Shown here in pieces: positions 24,221 to 33,911 of a DNA stretch of 61,984 nt (position 1 is the stretch's first letter; each line of letters opens with the position of its first letter). The translations under genes and the position numbers were made by a program. Origin of the DNA: Legionella londiniensis (GTDB taxonomy: Bacteria > Pseudomonadota > Gammaproteobacteria > Legionellales > Legionellaceae); the NCBI RefSeq assembly GCF_001467825.1, contig NZ_LNYK01000001.1:1-61984 (forward strand), written 5' to 3'. The notes beneath the pieces are model-generated. The model saw only the letters and a program-made list of their open reading frames with translations, searched no databases and had not been told where the DNA came from.

Positions 24221-24877
24221 ATGAACATCAAAGAAAAAATTGGCAATCGCATTAAAGAATCCAGAAAAGCAGCTGGATTAACCATTAAAGAACTAGCAGA
24301 AAAAACCAATGATCTTTCCCCCGCAAGAATTGGAAACTGGGAGCAAGGTACAAGAAGCCCTGGCCCTGTTGAGGCAAAGATTTTAGCTGATCATTTGAAT
24401 GTCTCAGCATCCTATCTTCTTTGTTTAACCAATAATCCACAGGGTGAGTTAACTCGGAATGCTAACTTTGGTATGCGCCATATCCCTGTTTTGAGCATGA
24501 AGGATGCACATCATTATAAAGAAATACTGGATGCGTCTGATTATAGTCATGAAAGAACGATTGTTATCGACAGTTTTAACAAGGCTTTAAATGCTGAGAA
24601 ATTATTTGCTTTGGTAGTTGAGGACAATAGTATGGAACCCAAAATTCCTGCTGGTTCAATTGTCGTGATTAATGGTGGACAATCTCCTAATCCTGGTGAT
24701 TATGTGTTGGCATATCTAGGTTCTAAAAGGCAAACTGTTCTTCGAAAGTATGGTGAATCTGATGGTTGCTTGTTTCAGTTGTTGGCTGAAAATGATTTAT
24801 GGGCTGCGGTATCGGTGAAAGAAGAGGGCGACGTTACTATTTTCGGTGTTGTATCAGAAATAAGACAGTATTCATAG
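24221..24877 (+). CDS. CI/LexA-like repressor: HTH plus S24 peptidase domain (LvrR-like)
   Basis: 218 aa. The N-terminal HTH_3 domain (residues 5-65; TIKELAEKTND, PARIGNWEQG) is followed by a S24/LexA-type autoprotease domain with nucleophile Ser137 in DNSMEP and Lys176 in VLRKYG. No Ala-Gly cleavage site is seen in the linker, so self-cleavage is uncertain. Such proteins hold ICEs silent until SOS signals. It is transcribed away from lvrA across a shared control region, the classic immunity arrangement. It is the only plus-strand gene between 8745 and 39992. Confidence 0.83.
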   Translation: MNIKEKIGNRIKESRKAAGLTIKELAEKTNDLSPARIGNWEQGTRSPGPVEAKILADHLNVSASYLLCLTNNPQGELTRNANFGMRHIPVLSMKDAHHYKEILDASDYSHERTIVIDSFNKALNAEKLFALVVEDNSMEPKIPAGSIVVINGGQSPNPGDYVLAYLGSKRQTVLRKYGESDGCLFQLLAENDLWAAVSVKEEGDVTIFGVVSEIRQYS

Positions 24878-24907
24878 AAATTGAAATATCATTTTCTTTA
24901 TAAAAAG

Positions 24908-27532
24908 CTATATATTTAGAAATTGTCCACCGCTATCCCGATAGTCATTACCATGACAGGTTAATAGTATAATTTGATGTTTCTTAGATGCTCGGTGCAG
25001 AATTTGTTTCATTTTCTCGCGCCGGAGATCATCGGAATTAACCAAAGCATCATCAAGGATTAATGGAACAGAAGCGCCTTTTTCAGCCAGTAAGTCTGCG
25101 TAGGCTAATCGAAGTAAGATGGCTAGCTGTTCACGAGTACCAATGCTTAGATTTTCAAAAGGCTCTCTTACTCCATCTCGCAATATATATTGAAGTGAAA
25201 ATTCTTCATCTATCACTGGCTCTGAATCAGGGAATAAAATTTTTAAATAAGGCGCCATTGATTCGGTGATTGGTTTGACCAGCATTTCTTTGACAGACTG
25301 AATATTATCTTTTATCAGCTGGCATAACAAATTTAAGGAACCAACATGCATGCTTAGTCGTTCAACTTCCTTGCTAATATCCTTTAGCTCTTGTTCGGCT
25401 TGTTCCTTTTCTTCTGCCAGCCCTCGATGACCACTGGTTTGTAACTCAATCGATAAATCTCTAACTTGCTGCTTTAAATCAGCCATTCTTTGTCGGGTTG
25501 AATCTAAAACACCCTGACGTCGCTCGACTTCAGATGTGGCACCCTCATAATCAAGATCTTTCAACGTACTTTCAAAAGACTCAAGTTTAATCTGTAATTG
25601 TTGTTTTTCTTCAGTGAGGTCTTGTGTGGTCTTTTTAAGCTCATCATCAGAATGTTCTTTGCGTGCTGATTCCAGTTTAGATTTAACTGAAGCCAAATCT
25701 TCTTTTGATTTCGATAATGCTGACTTTGCGTGTTTCAGCGCTTCTTCTTTCGCTAACAATTGATCATGCTCATGGCGCTCATTATCGCGGCACTTGTTCA
25801 GTTCGTTAGAAGATAGCTCTTCCTGCTCTTCGGCTTTTTCAATTGAAATCGGCTTTGTTTCACCAAGTAGACTTTTTAATCTTGTTTCTTCGAACTGGTT
25901 TTCAGCTAGTTCTTGTTCTAATGATTCAATTCCGTTAGGAGCAATTACATCGATTTGAGTATTGAGTGAGTTGATTTCATTAGAAAGGGTATTTTTCTTT
26001 TCTACCTGATCCTCTGCTTGAGATATTGAACTAATATTGTACTGTTCAAATGTTGCTGAGAGCTGGTCCTTTGCTGCTTCTAAATTTTCTTGTACTGTAC
26101 TTAATTCTTCTCCACCAGGTGTAATGAAGATATGACTATTGCCAAAAGATATGGTCGACTTATCTGAAATAAGTAGTTCTCCATTGCCATTAACAGATTG
26201 ATCGTTAATTTTCACAGAGTCATCTGTAATGGAATATTCAATTCTGGTTGCGATGGCATCAAATCGCAGCTGCAGGTTTTTAACCTGGTCATCAAGATTT
26301 TTGAGGTTCTTTAAGTTCGCTGTATCCAGTCGTATTTGAGATATGCTATTACGTTTCTTCTTTATATCTGCATTCAGTGCATGTGTTTTTTTAAGCTGCT
26401 CTTCAATGTGTTTAATATTGCTTTGAACACTGACTAACTTTTGATAGTTCCTTGCTTTCTTTATTGCTAACTGGCTTTGTTCATGATTTTCTTTAGCAGC
26501 AGCCAGTTCTTTTTTTGCACGGTCCCAGTTTTTCTTGAGCTGATTAGCCTCGGCCTCTAGCGCTTCGATTTTTGAGAGAAGGGCATCATAGTTTTCGGTT
26601 TCTTGGCGAAGGTTGTCAATCAATGTCTTTCGATCACCCAAGGCATTTTCAGCAGTATGGTGCTTAAGCTCAGCCAGCTTTAGATCTCGGTTACATTGTT
26701 CATATTGATGGTTAACTTTTTCTACATGCTTTAAATGCCTTTGGGCTTGTTCAAGTTGTTCCTTGTCTTTTTCCTCAACCTTACCCTCAACAAGGGAAGC
26801 AAGTTCTTGTTGGTAGTCAGATAGTTGATCCACTTTTTTCTGGTAGTTATTTAATTCATTACTCAGAGTTTCTAGCTTTTGTTCAGCAGATTCTTTGGCA
26901 TCCAATTTTTCTTTATATTTACATCTGGGCTTCCCGCTTTTTTCTGTTTGATATTCATTGAGTTCATCAGCAAATTTTTTCAAAAGGCTTTCACCTTTGC
27001 CTTGACTTAACATATCAGTTAACTCATGATTAAGAACGTTTTGAATGGTTTGACTGGCTTTGGGGTTGTTTGAGATGGAGACTTGCTGCCAAGCATTACC
27101 TTGTTCAACCCACAATACGCCATAAATCCCTTGTTGCTCCGATTTAGCCAACCCTCGGTCTACACTTTCAAATTTCAATAATTCAGCAAGTTGTATTTCA
27201 GCTTCAGAACCGATCCATTGAATACCTTTTCCATCAGTTAGTACGGCGCGTCCGTCTTTCTTCTTAGAAAATATTTTTTCAAGCGAATAACTATTTCCAT
27301 TCAGTTCAAATGTGATCTTAACTTCAGGACTACCGCCTTTGTAACCTGCAAAATCATCAGCACCTTTACCATTAAAACGATCAAACAATATAGCCCGTAA
27401 TGCACGTAAAAGGGTGGATTTCCCAGCTTCATTATCGCCATATATGACATTGATACCGGAAGAAAGACCTGTTAGTTGAAAGGGCTTTTCATATTGTTGA
27501 AAATTTTCAATTGCAATCGACTTTAACAACAT
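24908..27532 (-). CDS. SbcC/Rad50-like (YhaN-type) SMC ATPase
   Basis: 874 aa from the ATG at 27532, one base after the stop of the phosphoesterase gene; the frame is open to 27634 but that would overlap. The N-terminus has FQQYEKPF and Walker A GDNEAGKST. Two long coiled-coil arms flank a small central insertion (near the middle) without the CxxC zinc hook of Rad50. The C-terminus has the signature LSIGTREQLAILLRLAY and Walker B VPLILDDALV. With its partner it should form an Mre11-Rad50-type nuclease acting on DNA ends. Last gene of the defence operon. Confidence 0.83.
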   Translation of the reverse strand: MLLKSIAIENFQQYEKPFQLTGLSSGINVIYGDNEAGKSTLLRALRAILFDRFNGKGADDFAGYKGGSPEVKITFELNGNSYSLEKIFSKKKDGRAVLTDGKGIQWIGSEAEIQLAELLKFESVDRGLAKSEQQGIYGVLWVEQGNAWQQVSISNNPKASQTIQNVLNHELTDMLSQGKGESLLKKFADELNEYQTEKSGKPRCKYKEKLDAKESAEQKLETLSNELNNYQKKVDQLSDYQQELASLVEGKVEEKDKEQLEQAQRHLKHVEKVNHQYEQCNRDLKLAELKHHTAENALGDRKTLIDNLRQETENYDALLSKIEALEAEANQLKKNWDRAKKELAAAKENHEQSQLAIKKARNYQKLVSVQSNIKHIEEQLKKTHALNADIKKKRNSISQIRLDTANLKNLKNLDDQVKNLQLRFDAIATRIEYSITDDSVKINDQSVNGNGELLISDKSTISFGNSHIFITPGGEELSTVQENLEAAKDQLSATFEQYNISSISQAEDQVEKKNTLSNEINSLNTQIDVIAPNGIESLEQELAENQFEETRLKSLLGETKPISIEKAEEQEELSSNELNKCRDNERHEHDQLLAKEEALKHAKSALSKSKEDLASVKSKLESARKEHSDDELKKTTQDLTEEKQQLQIKLESFESTLKDLDYEGATSEVERRQGVLDSTRQRMADLKQQVRDLSIELQTSGHRGLAEEKEQAEQELKDISKEVERLSMHVGSLNLLCQLIKDNIQSVKEMLVKPITESMAPYLKILFPDSEPVIDEEFSLQYILRDGVREPFENLSIGTREQLAILLRLAYADLLAEKGASVPLILDDALVNSDDLRREKMKQILHRASKKHQIILLTCHGNDYRDSGGQFLNI

Positions 27533-27533
27533 G

Positions 27534-28661
27534 TTAACCAACCCCTTTATTTGATTGCAGCTCTTGCCAAAGCATTTGGATGGCTCTATCCGCATAGACA
27601 TGCTGTTCGTGTGACTCATTCTCTCTGATGGCAAGAAGTTCTTTCATTGTGTTATTCAGAAAGCCCATAGATTGTAATTCTTGTAAATCCTGCTCAGTGG
27701 GGTTTAGTTTAAGATTTGAGTCGTTTATTTCCAGCATTGCAAATTTGGCTTTCCAGCTGTCTAGTAGCTGGTCCAGTTGCTGGCGATTATCCAAAGACAA
27801 ATTACCTTTGAGGCTTAGAGATATTATTTTGTTTTCAGCAGGTTGATATTTTGAAAAATGATCATTTAAACCTTCAATATCTTTTGTTTCATATAAGTCA
27901 AATTGAATCCGGTGCCACTGATATTTTCCTGTATCTAATGATTCAACCCTTGGTTCTTTATCTTTTTCGTTTAGAGTTACTAATAAAGCTTTACCTGGCT
28001 CATTTTCATGAAACCGATCTTGTTCAGGCGTTCCTGCATACCATGCCTTAGCTGATACCTTCAATTGACCATGCCAATCTCCTAAAGCTAAGTAATCTAA
28101 ATTAGCTGTCTCAGTGCGTTGATAAGAAATCATGTTATGATTTTCAGCAGACTCTGGCAAAAAACCTTCAATTGAGCCATGCGCTAGTCCAACTTTAAAG
28201 GCCGAATCAGGAGCTTGAAATGCATCATACCATTCAGTTAAATCTCTATATTCATGGCGTAATCTTAATGGTGCAGGTAATAACAGAAGCTTATCGTTAG
28301 CAATTGATATAGGCTCAGGCTCTAAAGCTAAAATAATGTTGTCAGTTCTTTCAGGTAAATCTTTCATTCGAGTCCAAACACTTTGTGCTAATGCTGGATC
28401 ATGGTTACCTGGCAATAATATCCACGGTCCTTTATATTCTTGCATCGCGTTTAGTGTTTTTCTGATAGTGGTATCACTGACTTCATTCGCATCAAACACA
28501 TCACCAGCAACCAAAATAGCATCTGCTTTATGTTGACTCGCAAGGCTGGCAATGGTCTTAACAACATCGAATCTTGCTTCACGAAGGAAGGCTGCAATGT
28601 CACCTTTGATGTTGGCGAATTGTTTTCCTATTTGCCAGTCGGCTGTGTGGATGAATTTCAT
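27534..28661 (-). CDS. SbcD/Mre11-like (YhaO-type) metallophosphoesterase nuclease
   Basis: 375 aa. Calcineurin-like motifs are present in order: HTADWQIG (motif I, DxH replaced by DWQ as in YhaO-like proteins), AGDVFD, PGNHDP, and H residues in GLAHGS and LGDWHGQ. These coordinate the two metal ions of Mre11/SbcD exonucleases. The gene is coupled to the SMC partner (1-bp gap) and follows the AAA ATPase gene by 12 bp. The pair differs from the chromosomal sbcDC of repair by its location in a restriction operon, so a defence role is inferred. Confidence 0.83.
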   Translation of the reverse strand: MKFIHTADWQIGKQFANIKGDIAAFLREARFDVVKTIASLASQHKADAILVAGDVFDANEVSDTTIRKTLNAMQEYKGPWILLPGNHDPALAQSVWTRMKDLPERTDNIILALEPEPISIANDKLLLLPAPLRLRHEYRDLTEWYDAFQAPDSAFKVGLAHGSIEGFLPESAENHNMISYQRTETANLDYLALGDWHGQLKVSAKAWYAGTPEQDRFHENEPGKALLVTLNEKDKEPRVESLDTGKYQWHRIQFDLYETKDIEGLNDHFSKYQPAENKIISLSLKGNLSLDNRQQLDQLLDSWKAKFAMLEINDSNLKLNPTEQDLQELQSMGFLNNTMKELLAIRENESHEQHVYADRAIQMLWQELQSNKGVG

Positions 28662-28673
28662 AAATTGAAGCCC

Positions 28674-30851
28674 TTATTTCTCCAGTACCAATATTTCACT
28701 GTATAGGTCAATTAAATGTTCAATGGTTAAATCTAAAATAGGCTCGTACATAAATGAGTTCAGATGAATATTTGAGCTCACAGTTATACTTACTTTTTCA
28801 AGAATCTTAATTGTTGCGTCATCTGTTGCAAGCTTAGAGAATTCTTTAATTAATGCACCAAATTGATTGCTACTTTCACACCAATATGATTCATCATTTT
28901 TAATATTTCGAAGTTTAAGCGTTAAATATTTTTCAGCTTGAAGTCGTATTGCTATGGATAATAAAACTTTATCTTCTAAATTCAAGCCTTCATGCTTTTT
29001 CTTTTTGCAAATTTGATCAGCCAAAGAAAAAAGCAATTCTATTATTGGCTTATCACTTTCAGAGCTATGATTCGTACCAAAAAGATTGTTATATATACAA
29101 ATGTATTCTTTGACTGTGATAGATTGAGTTTCTTTTTTCCAATGCAGAAGGCTGGTTAGTTTTTTATATTCTTCAGCGTCTTCTCCCCTGATGTATTCAA
29201 TAAGATTTCTTACAAAGGGTATTGTCGCACAAAGTATACAATCATCTTCGGTAATTTTATTTTTCCATTTATTTATAAAATAATTTTTTATTCCTTCAGC
29301 CTGTATTAGTTCTATTGACTCTTCATTTCTACAGGACATTAAGCAACGATCATAAGGAACAAAGTTAATGGCAAGCGAGCGGAAAAAATCAAAATTATGA
29401 GTCAGGATTATTTGATAGAAAAAATCAATTTCACATAAGTCTTCTAGGTATTGAAGAATCGCATGCTTGTTTTTGTAATCAAAAGAGTCTGCAATATCAT
29501 CAAGAACATAAATTGTAGTTTGTTTTGATAATTTACGAGCCTCCACTTCAAAGATAAAATTCAGAAGATATAGCGCTCTCTTTTCACCCTGGCTTAAGGT
29601 TTTAATTTCAGCTCTTGACCATTCAACGCTATCGTTGCCATCTTGAAAGATAAAACTTAATCTGGCCTGTTCTTTACCAAGCACTGCTTGTGCGTGGTTA
29701 GGTATCGCAAGACTAAAAGGCATATCAATAAATCGTGAATTAAATAGATCCACTGCTTTTTCCCACTGCGGCACAGTTTTTGCTGCCGCTTTCTCAATGG
29801 TAATAATTTCTTCTTCGCAGCTGCCGGCAGAATTAAGATAGCTCTGTACATTAGAAGAATCCTGAATATAGTAGATCCAGAAATCTTTACGAAATTGGTT
29901 TTGATTTTCTGGTTTTAATTTTTCAAGAAGAAATTCAATTTGCGTGGATGGCATATTTTCAATTAACAGGGTAAATGCTTGAGTTTGGGCATTTTTAGCA
30001 AGAGATTTTTGTATTTTTTTTAGTTGATCATCTCCATTAATACGGGAGTTTATTTCTTCAACTCTTTTTTCGAGCTCTTTTTTATCAATAGAGCTTTCAT
30101 CTCCTTTTAAGTGAACACGATGTCCTCCTTTGAAATATCCTTGGGCATCCAGAGTTGAAAATGACTTATCTGCACTTGTTGGATTAAAAACTCCTTTCTC
30201 ATATATTGTTCCAGGGCTCGTGAACAATTCTTGATATCGGTCGTGGAACTCCTTAGCTTTTGCTAGAAACTCATCGTTCTTCAGAATATCTAAAACTTTT
30301 GGGTCAAATATGGTTCCATATTTGAGTTGAAATAGGTCGTCATTTAAACTGGAATTAATTATTTTTCTGATACATTTCAGGAAGTCTGATTCACCCCAAT
30401 CTTTCAAAATGGCTTCTTCAATTTCGCCTTTTTTTAGACCAGATACTTCTTGAAGTGAGTTAATAAACTCTGTTTTCGATTTTTCTACTTCAAGCAACAA
30501 TTCATCATAGCGAGCTTTGCTCTTAGGATTAACAAGAATATCTGTCATTGCAGGGTTATCAGAATTAATATCAAGTTCTGATTTCAGGACGCAAATTGAT
30601 TCCTTGCCTATGTCTTGCCCGTCTGCTTGTATTAAGCAACTTGATTTTCTATTGTAGCGTTCCTCTTTGGGAGAGTCCCCATTAGAGATTACATCAAAGG
30701 TTCTTGCAAAAGATGACTTCATCAATCCATTGGGTGCATAAATGGCATATACTTTATTCTTAGGCTTCCTTTTATTGGGGCTGAAATCAAAATTATTCAC
30801 TAATGATTTAATACCGTAGCAATTTTTTAATTCAACTTTTAGATTTTTCAT
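28674..30851 (-). CDS. PrrC/RloC-like AAA_13 ATPase, possible RNA-cleaving effector
   Basis: 725 aa. ABC-type ATPase parts are clear: Walker A APNGLMKSS (39-47), signature LSQGEKRAL (419-427), Walker B IYVLDD (447-452) and the H-loop LTHN (483-486). The C-terminal 200 residues are helical and contain two RxxxE pairs (R548/E552 with H570, and R636/E640 with H696). PrrC and RloC anticodon nucleases use an Arg-x3-Glu...His triad and live in type I restriction loci, as here, so an anticodon-nuclease-like effector guarding the HsdMSR complex is plausible. The triad assignment is my inference. hsdR ends 90 bp upstream. Confidence 0.65.
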   Translation of the reverse strand: MKNLKVELKNCYGIKSLVNNFDFSPNKRKPKNKVYAIYAPNGLMKSSFARTFDVISNGDSPKEERYNRKSSCLIQADGQDIGKESICVLKSELDINSDNPAMTDILVNPKSKARYDELLLEVEKSKTEFINSLQEVSGLKKGEIEEAILKDWGESDFLKCIRKIINSSLNDDLFQLKYGTIFDPKVLDILKNDEFLAKAKEFHDRYQELFTSPGTIYEKGVFNPTSADKSFSTLDAQGYFKGGHRVHLKGDESSIDKKELEKRVEEINSRINGDDQLKKIQKSLAKNAQTQAFTLLIENMPSTQIEFLLEKLKPENQNQFRKDFWIYYIQDSSNVQSYLNSAGSCEEEIITIEKAAAKTVPQWEKAVDLFNSRFIDMPFSLAIPNHAQAVLGKEQARLSFIFQDGNDSVEWSRAEIKTLSQGEKRALYLLNFIFEVEARKLSKQTTIYVLDDIADSFDYKNKHAILQYLEDLCEIDFFYQIILTHNFDFFRSLAINFVPYDRCLMSCRNEESIELIQAEGIKNYFINKWKNKITEDDCILCATIPFVRNLIEYIRGEDAEEYKKLTSLLHWKKETQSITVKEYICIYNNLFGTNHSSESDKPIIELLFSLADQICKKKKHEGLNLEDKVLLSIAIRLQAEKYLTLKLRNIKNDESYWCESSNQFGALIKEFSKLATDDATIKILEKVSITVSSNIHLNSFMYEPILDLTIEHLIDLYSEILVLEK

Positions 30852-30941
30852 ATACTACATTTCCGAATTCAATTATATCCAACATCTACTTCATTGAGGC
30901 TCAGAAGATTTAAGCACCAAATCGTTATTATTTTTATCATT

Positions 30942-33911
30942 CTACTTTTGTTCTGACTGATTTTGGCTCTCAGACTGATAAGTCGCCCCAAAAATATTAT
31001 CCCCCAACCACTTTTTAAATGATGGGTTATCACTGAACTGCTTATATAGCTCGGTATGATCAGCAATCAGTTCAACCATAACTCGTGCAAGTGCGCGATC
31101 GTGTTCTACTCGGGCATTGTGTTTGTCTGAGTTTTTCATGGCGTTTTGATAAGCAGTATCAGCAGCAACTTTGCCAGGGATTTCTTCGGCTATCATTTTC
31201 CGGATTTTATCCTTATCTTTCCATTCGATGTTGCCAAACATATCATTAAAGGTTTTGATGATGTTGCTAAGTTGATCCATTTCTGGCTCAGGCTTTCTTC
31301 CGCCAGCTGAAGTAGGCACTGCATCGAGTTCAGCATCTTCATCTGCCAATCTGATACTGATACTGGCTTGTACTTCTGCCCGATAGCTGTCCATATCAAT
31401 TGTTTCTAGTATCCCTAATGAGTGGTCATCTTCTTTAGGGGTAGGTAATTTAGGTGTCAGGAAATTCAAAAAGAGTGATAGCTTTTCCCATTCAGTATTA
31501 TTATAAGGAAGTATCGAAGATAAAAACCCATAGGTTCTGATAAAGGCTTTTGCTTTTCCTTTGAAATCTACTTGTCCATCCTCATCAAGATCATTTGAGT
31601 AAACAGCCACACAATTATCTAAAATAGGATCTAGCTTTTCTCTCTCAGTTCCATTAAGGTAGAGTTCAATCAGGTGCTCTATCTGTTCCGATGAATACAC
31701 CTGATAGCCGTCCAGGTCGGATTGAAGATCATGTAATTTGTTAGGATCAGTTTCTTCACTTAAAATCGTTGTCCTATAGTAATTGGAAAATGCTTTTTCA
31801 ATCGCATCTACACTATTATAAAAATCGAGCACAAAGGTATCATATTTTTTAGGGTGCGCTCGATTTAGTCGAGATAAAGTTTGAACCGCTTTGATTCCAG
31901 ATAAAGGCTTGTCAACATACATGGTATGCATTAGAGGCTCATCGTATCCGGTTTGAAATTTATCAGCGACTACAAGAAAGCGATAAGGATCTTCTGCAAT
32001 TCTATCGGCAATTAAATTGCTTGGGAAACCATTTAGCGAAGCTTCAGTAACCTTTTGCCCGCCATATTCATGTTCACCAGAAAATGCAACGATAGCCCGA
32101 TAAGGAAAATTCATGTACTTCAGATAATGGTTAATGGCGTGAAAGTACTCAATGGCTCTATCTATTCCGCTAGTTATTACCATTGCACGAGCAGCACCAC
32201 CTATTTTACGATGTCCCATTACATGGGTGTGAAAATGATCAACCATGATCTCTGTTTTTTCACGGATTGCATGGGTGTTAGATTCAACAAATTTACGCAG
32301 TTTTTTCTGCGCTTTTTTGCTATCAAATAGTGGTTCGTCTTCAACAGCTTTTATTAGACGATAAAAGCTGGCCACTGGCGTATAGTTTTTTAGCACATCC
32401 AAGATAAAGCCTTCTTGAATGGCCTGCTTCATGGTGTAGCTGTGAAAGGGTAGATGTTTAACTGTACCATCAGGCTGAGGATCTGGATCACCAAAAATTT
32501 CAAGTGTTTTGTTTTTAGGGGTAGCTGTGAAAGCAAAATAACTTGAATTGGTTAGCATTTTTCGGCTTTCCATTAACTCATTGATTTTGTCCTCTATACT
32601 TTCATCATCATCAGTATCAGATACGCTTCCAGATAGTGCCATATTCATTTTAGAAGCTGTACGGCCTCCCTGGCTTGAGTGTGCTTCATCAATAATAATG
32701 GCAAATTTATTCTGTCGGTGTTCATTACCAATCTCAGAAAGAATAAATGGAAATTTCTGTACTGTAGTAATGATAATTTTCTTGCCTTCACTAATAAAAC
32801 GTCTTAAATCGCCTGATCGCTCAGCATGACCGACGATGCTGCCCACCTGGGCAAATGATTTGATTGTATCTCTGATTTGTTTATCTAAAATTCGACGGTC
32901 AGTGACCACTAGAATTGAGTCGAATATGGGTTTGCTATCGTGTTCTAAGCCTACTAGCTGGTGTGACAGCCAGGCAATTGAGTTTGATTTACCGCTGCCA
33001 GCAGAGTGTTGAATCAAATAACGTTTTCCGGCACCATTTTCACTAGTGTGCTTGAGTAATTTTCGGACGGCAGTTAATTGATGGTAACGGGGGAATATTT
33101 GTTTATATTTCTTTTTCCCGGTTTTTTCATCTTTTTCTTCAATAACTTGTGCATAATTCTCGATAATATCAGTTAATCGATCTCGACTTAAAATTTCTTT
33201 CCATAGATAATCAGTTGCTAGTCCATCAGGATTGGGTGGGTTACCAGCACCATCGTTATAGCCTTTGTTAAAGGGTAAAAACCAAGAAGCTTTTCCTTTC
33301 AGATGCGTACACATCCTCACTTCATGATCATCAACCGCAAAGTGAACTAAGCAACGCCCAAATTGAAATAACAGCTCTTTTGGGTCACGATCGTTTTTGT
33401 ATTGTTGAACAGCGTCTTCGACTGTTTGTTTAGTAAGTTTATTTTTTAATTCAAATGTAGCTATTGGGAGTCCATTAATGAATATAGCCATATCCAGTGC
33501 TAATTGTGTTTCATTATTGCTATAACGGAGCTGGCGAGTCACACTGAAAATGTTCTGCTCAAAAAGTTCTCTTGCTTTGACATTTTGTTTAGATGGACTT
33601 CCATAAAAAAGAGTAATGTTATTGGGACCATGCTTTATCCCTTTGCGTAAGACATTAATTATACCATGTTTAGCAATTTCACCTTGCAGACGATGCAGAA
33701 ATTTAGTTTTTTTAGGAGAGTCAATGGAGAGATTTAGATTTTCAGCTATTTCCGGTTGTGTTAACCACAAAAAATCTGTTAGCTTAATTAAATCAATAGC
33801 ATGTGAACGATCATAATCCTGTGGGCTACCAGCTTGATAACCGGCACCGTCGATTAGTGAATATACAATTGTAGATTCAAACCCTGCTTCACTAGTGTTG
33901 GTGAATTTCAT
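30942..33911 (-). CDS. hsdR: Type I restriction enzyme R subunit (HsdR)
   Basis: 989 aa, full length. Order of domains: PD-(D/E)XK nuclease (D140, E154-L-K156), SF2 translocase with Walker A AGSGKS (304-309), DEAH (408-411), SAT-like motif FAFTATP, and motif VI region LSRLNRAHP; the C-terminus binds the methylase. HsdR translocates DNA and cuts when two motors collide. Its ATG overlaps the hsdS stop (TAATG). Without a working HsdM/HsdS pair it should not cut, which matters because hsdM is interrupted here. Confidence 0.92.
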   Translation of the reverse strand: MKFTNTSEAGFESTIVYSLIDGAGYQAGSPQDYDRSHAIDLIKLTDFLWLTQPEIAENLNLSIDSPKKTKFLHRLQGEIAKHGIINVLRKGIKHGPNNITLFYGSPSKQNVKARELFEQNIFSVTRQLRYSNNETQLALDMAIFINGLPIATFELKNKLTKQTVEDAVQQYKNDRDPKELLFQFGRCLVHFAVDDHEVRMCTHLKGKASWFLPFNKGYNDGAGNPPNPDGLATDYLWKEILSRDRLTDIIENYAQVIEEKDEKTGKKKYKQIFPRYHQLTAVRKLLKHTSENGAGKRYLIQHSAGSGKSNSIAWLSHQLVGLEHDSKPIFDSILVVTDRRILDKQIRDTIKSFAQVGSIVGHAERSGDLRRFISEGKKIIITTVQKFPFILSEIGNEHRQNKFAIIIDEAHSSQGGRTASKMNMALSGSVSDTDDDESIEDKINELMESRKMLTNSSYFAFTATPKNKTLEIFGDPDPQPDGTVKHLPFHSYTMKQAIQEGFILDVLKNYTPVASFYRLIKAVEDEPLFDSKKAQKKLRKFVESNTHAIREKTEIMVDHFHTHVMGHRKIGGAARAMVITSGIDRAIEYFHAINHYLKYMNFPYRAIVAFSGEHEYGGQKVTEASLNGFPSNLIADRIAEDPYRFLVVADKFQTGYDEPLMHTMYVDKPLSGIKAVQTLSRLNRAHPKKYDTFVLDFYNSVDAIEKAFSNYYRTTILSEETDPNKLHDLQSDLDGYQVYSSEQIEHLIELYLNGTEREKLDPILDNCVAVYSNDLDEDGQVDFKGKAKAFIRTYGFLSSILPYNNTEWEKLSLFLNFLTPKLPTPKEDDHSLGILETIDMDSYRAEVQASISIRLADEDAELDAVPTSAGGRKPEPEMDQLSNIIKTFNDMFGNIEWKDKDKIRKMIAEEIPGKVAADTAYQNAMKNSDKHNARVEHDRALARVMVELIADHTELYKQFSDNPSFKKWLGDNIFGATYQSESQNQSEQK

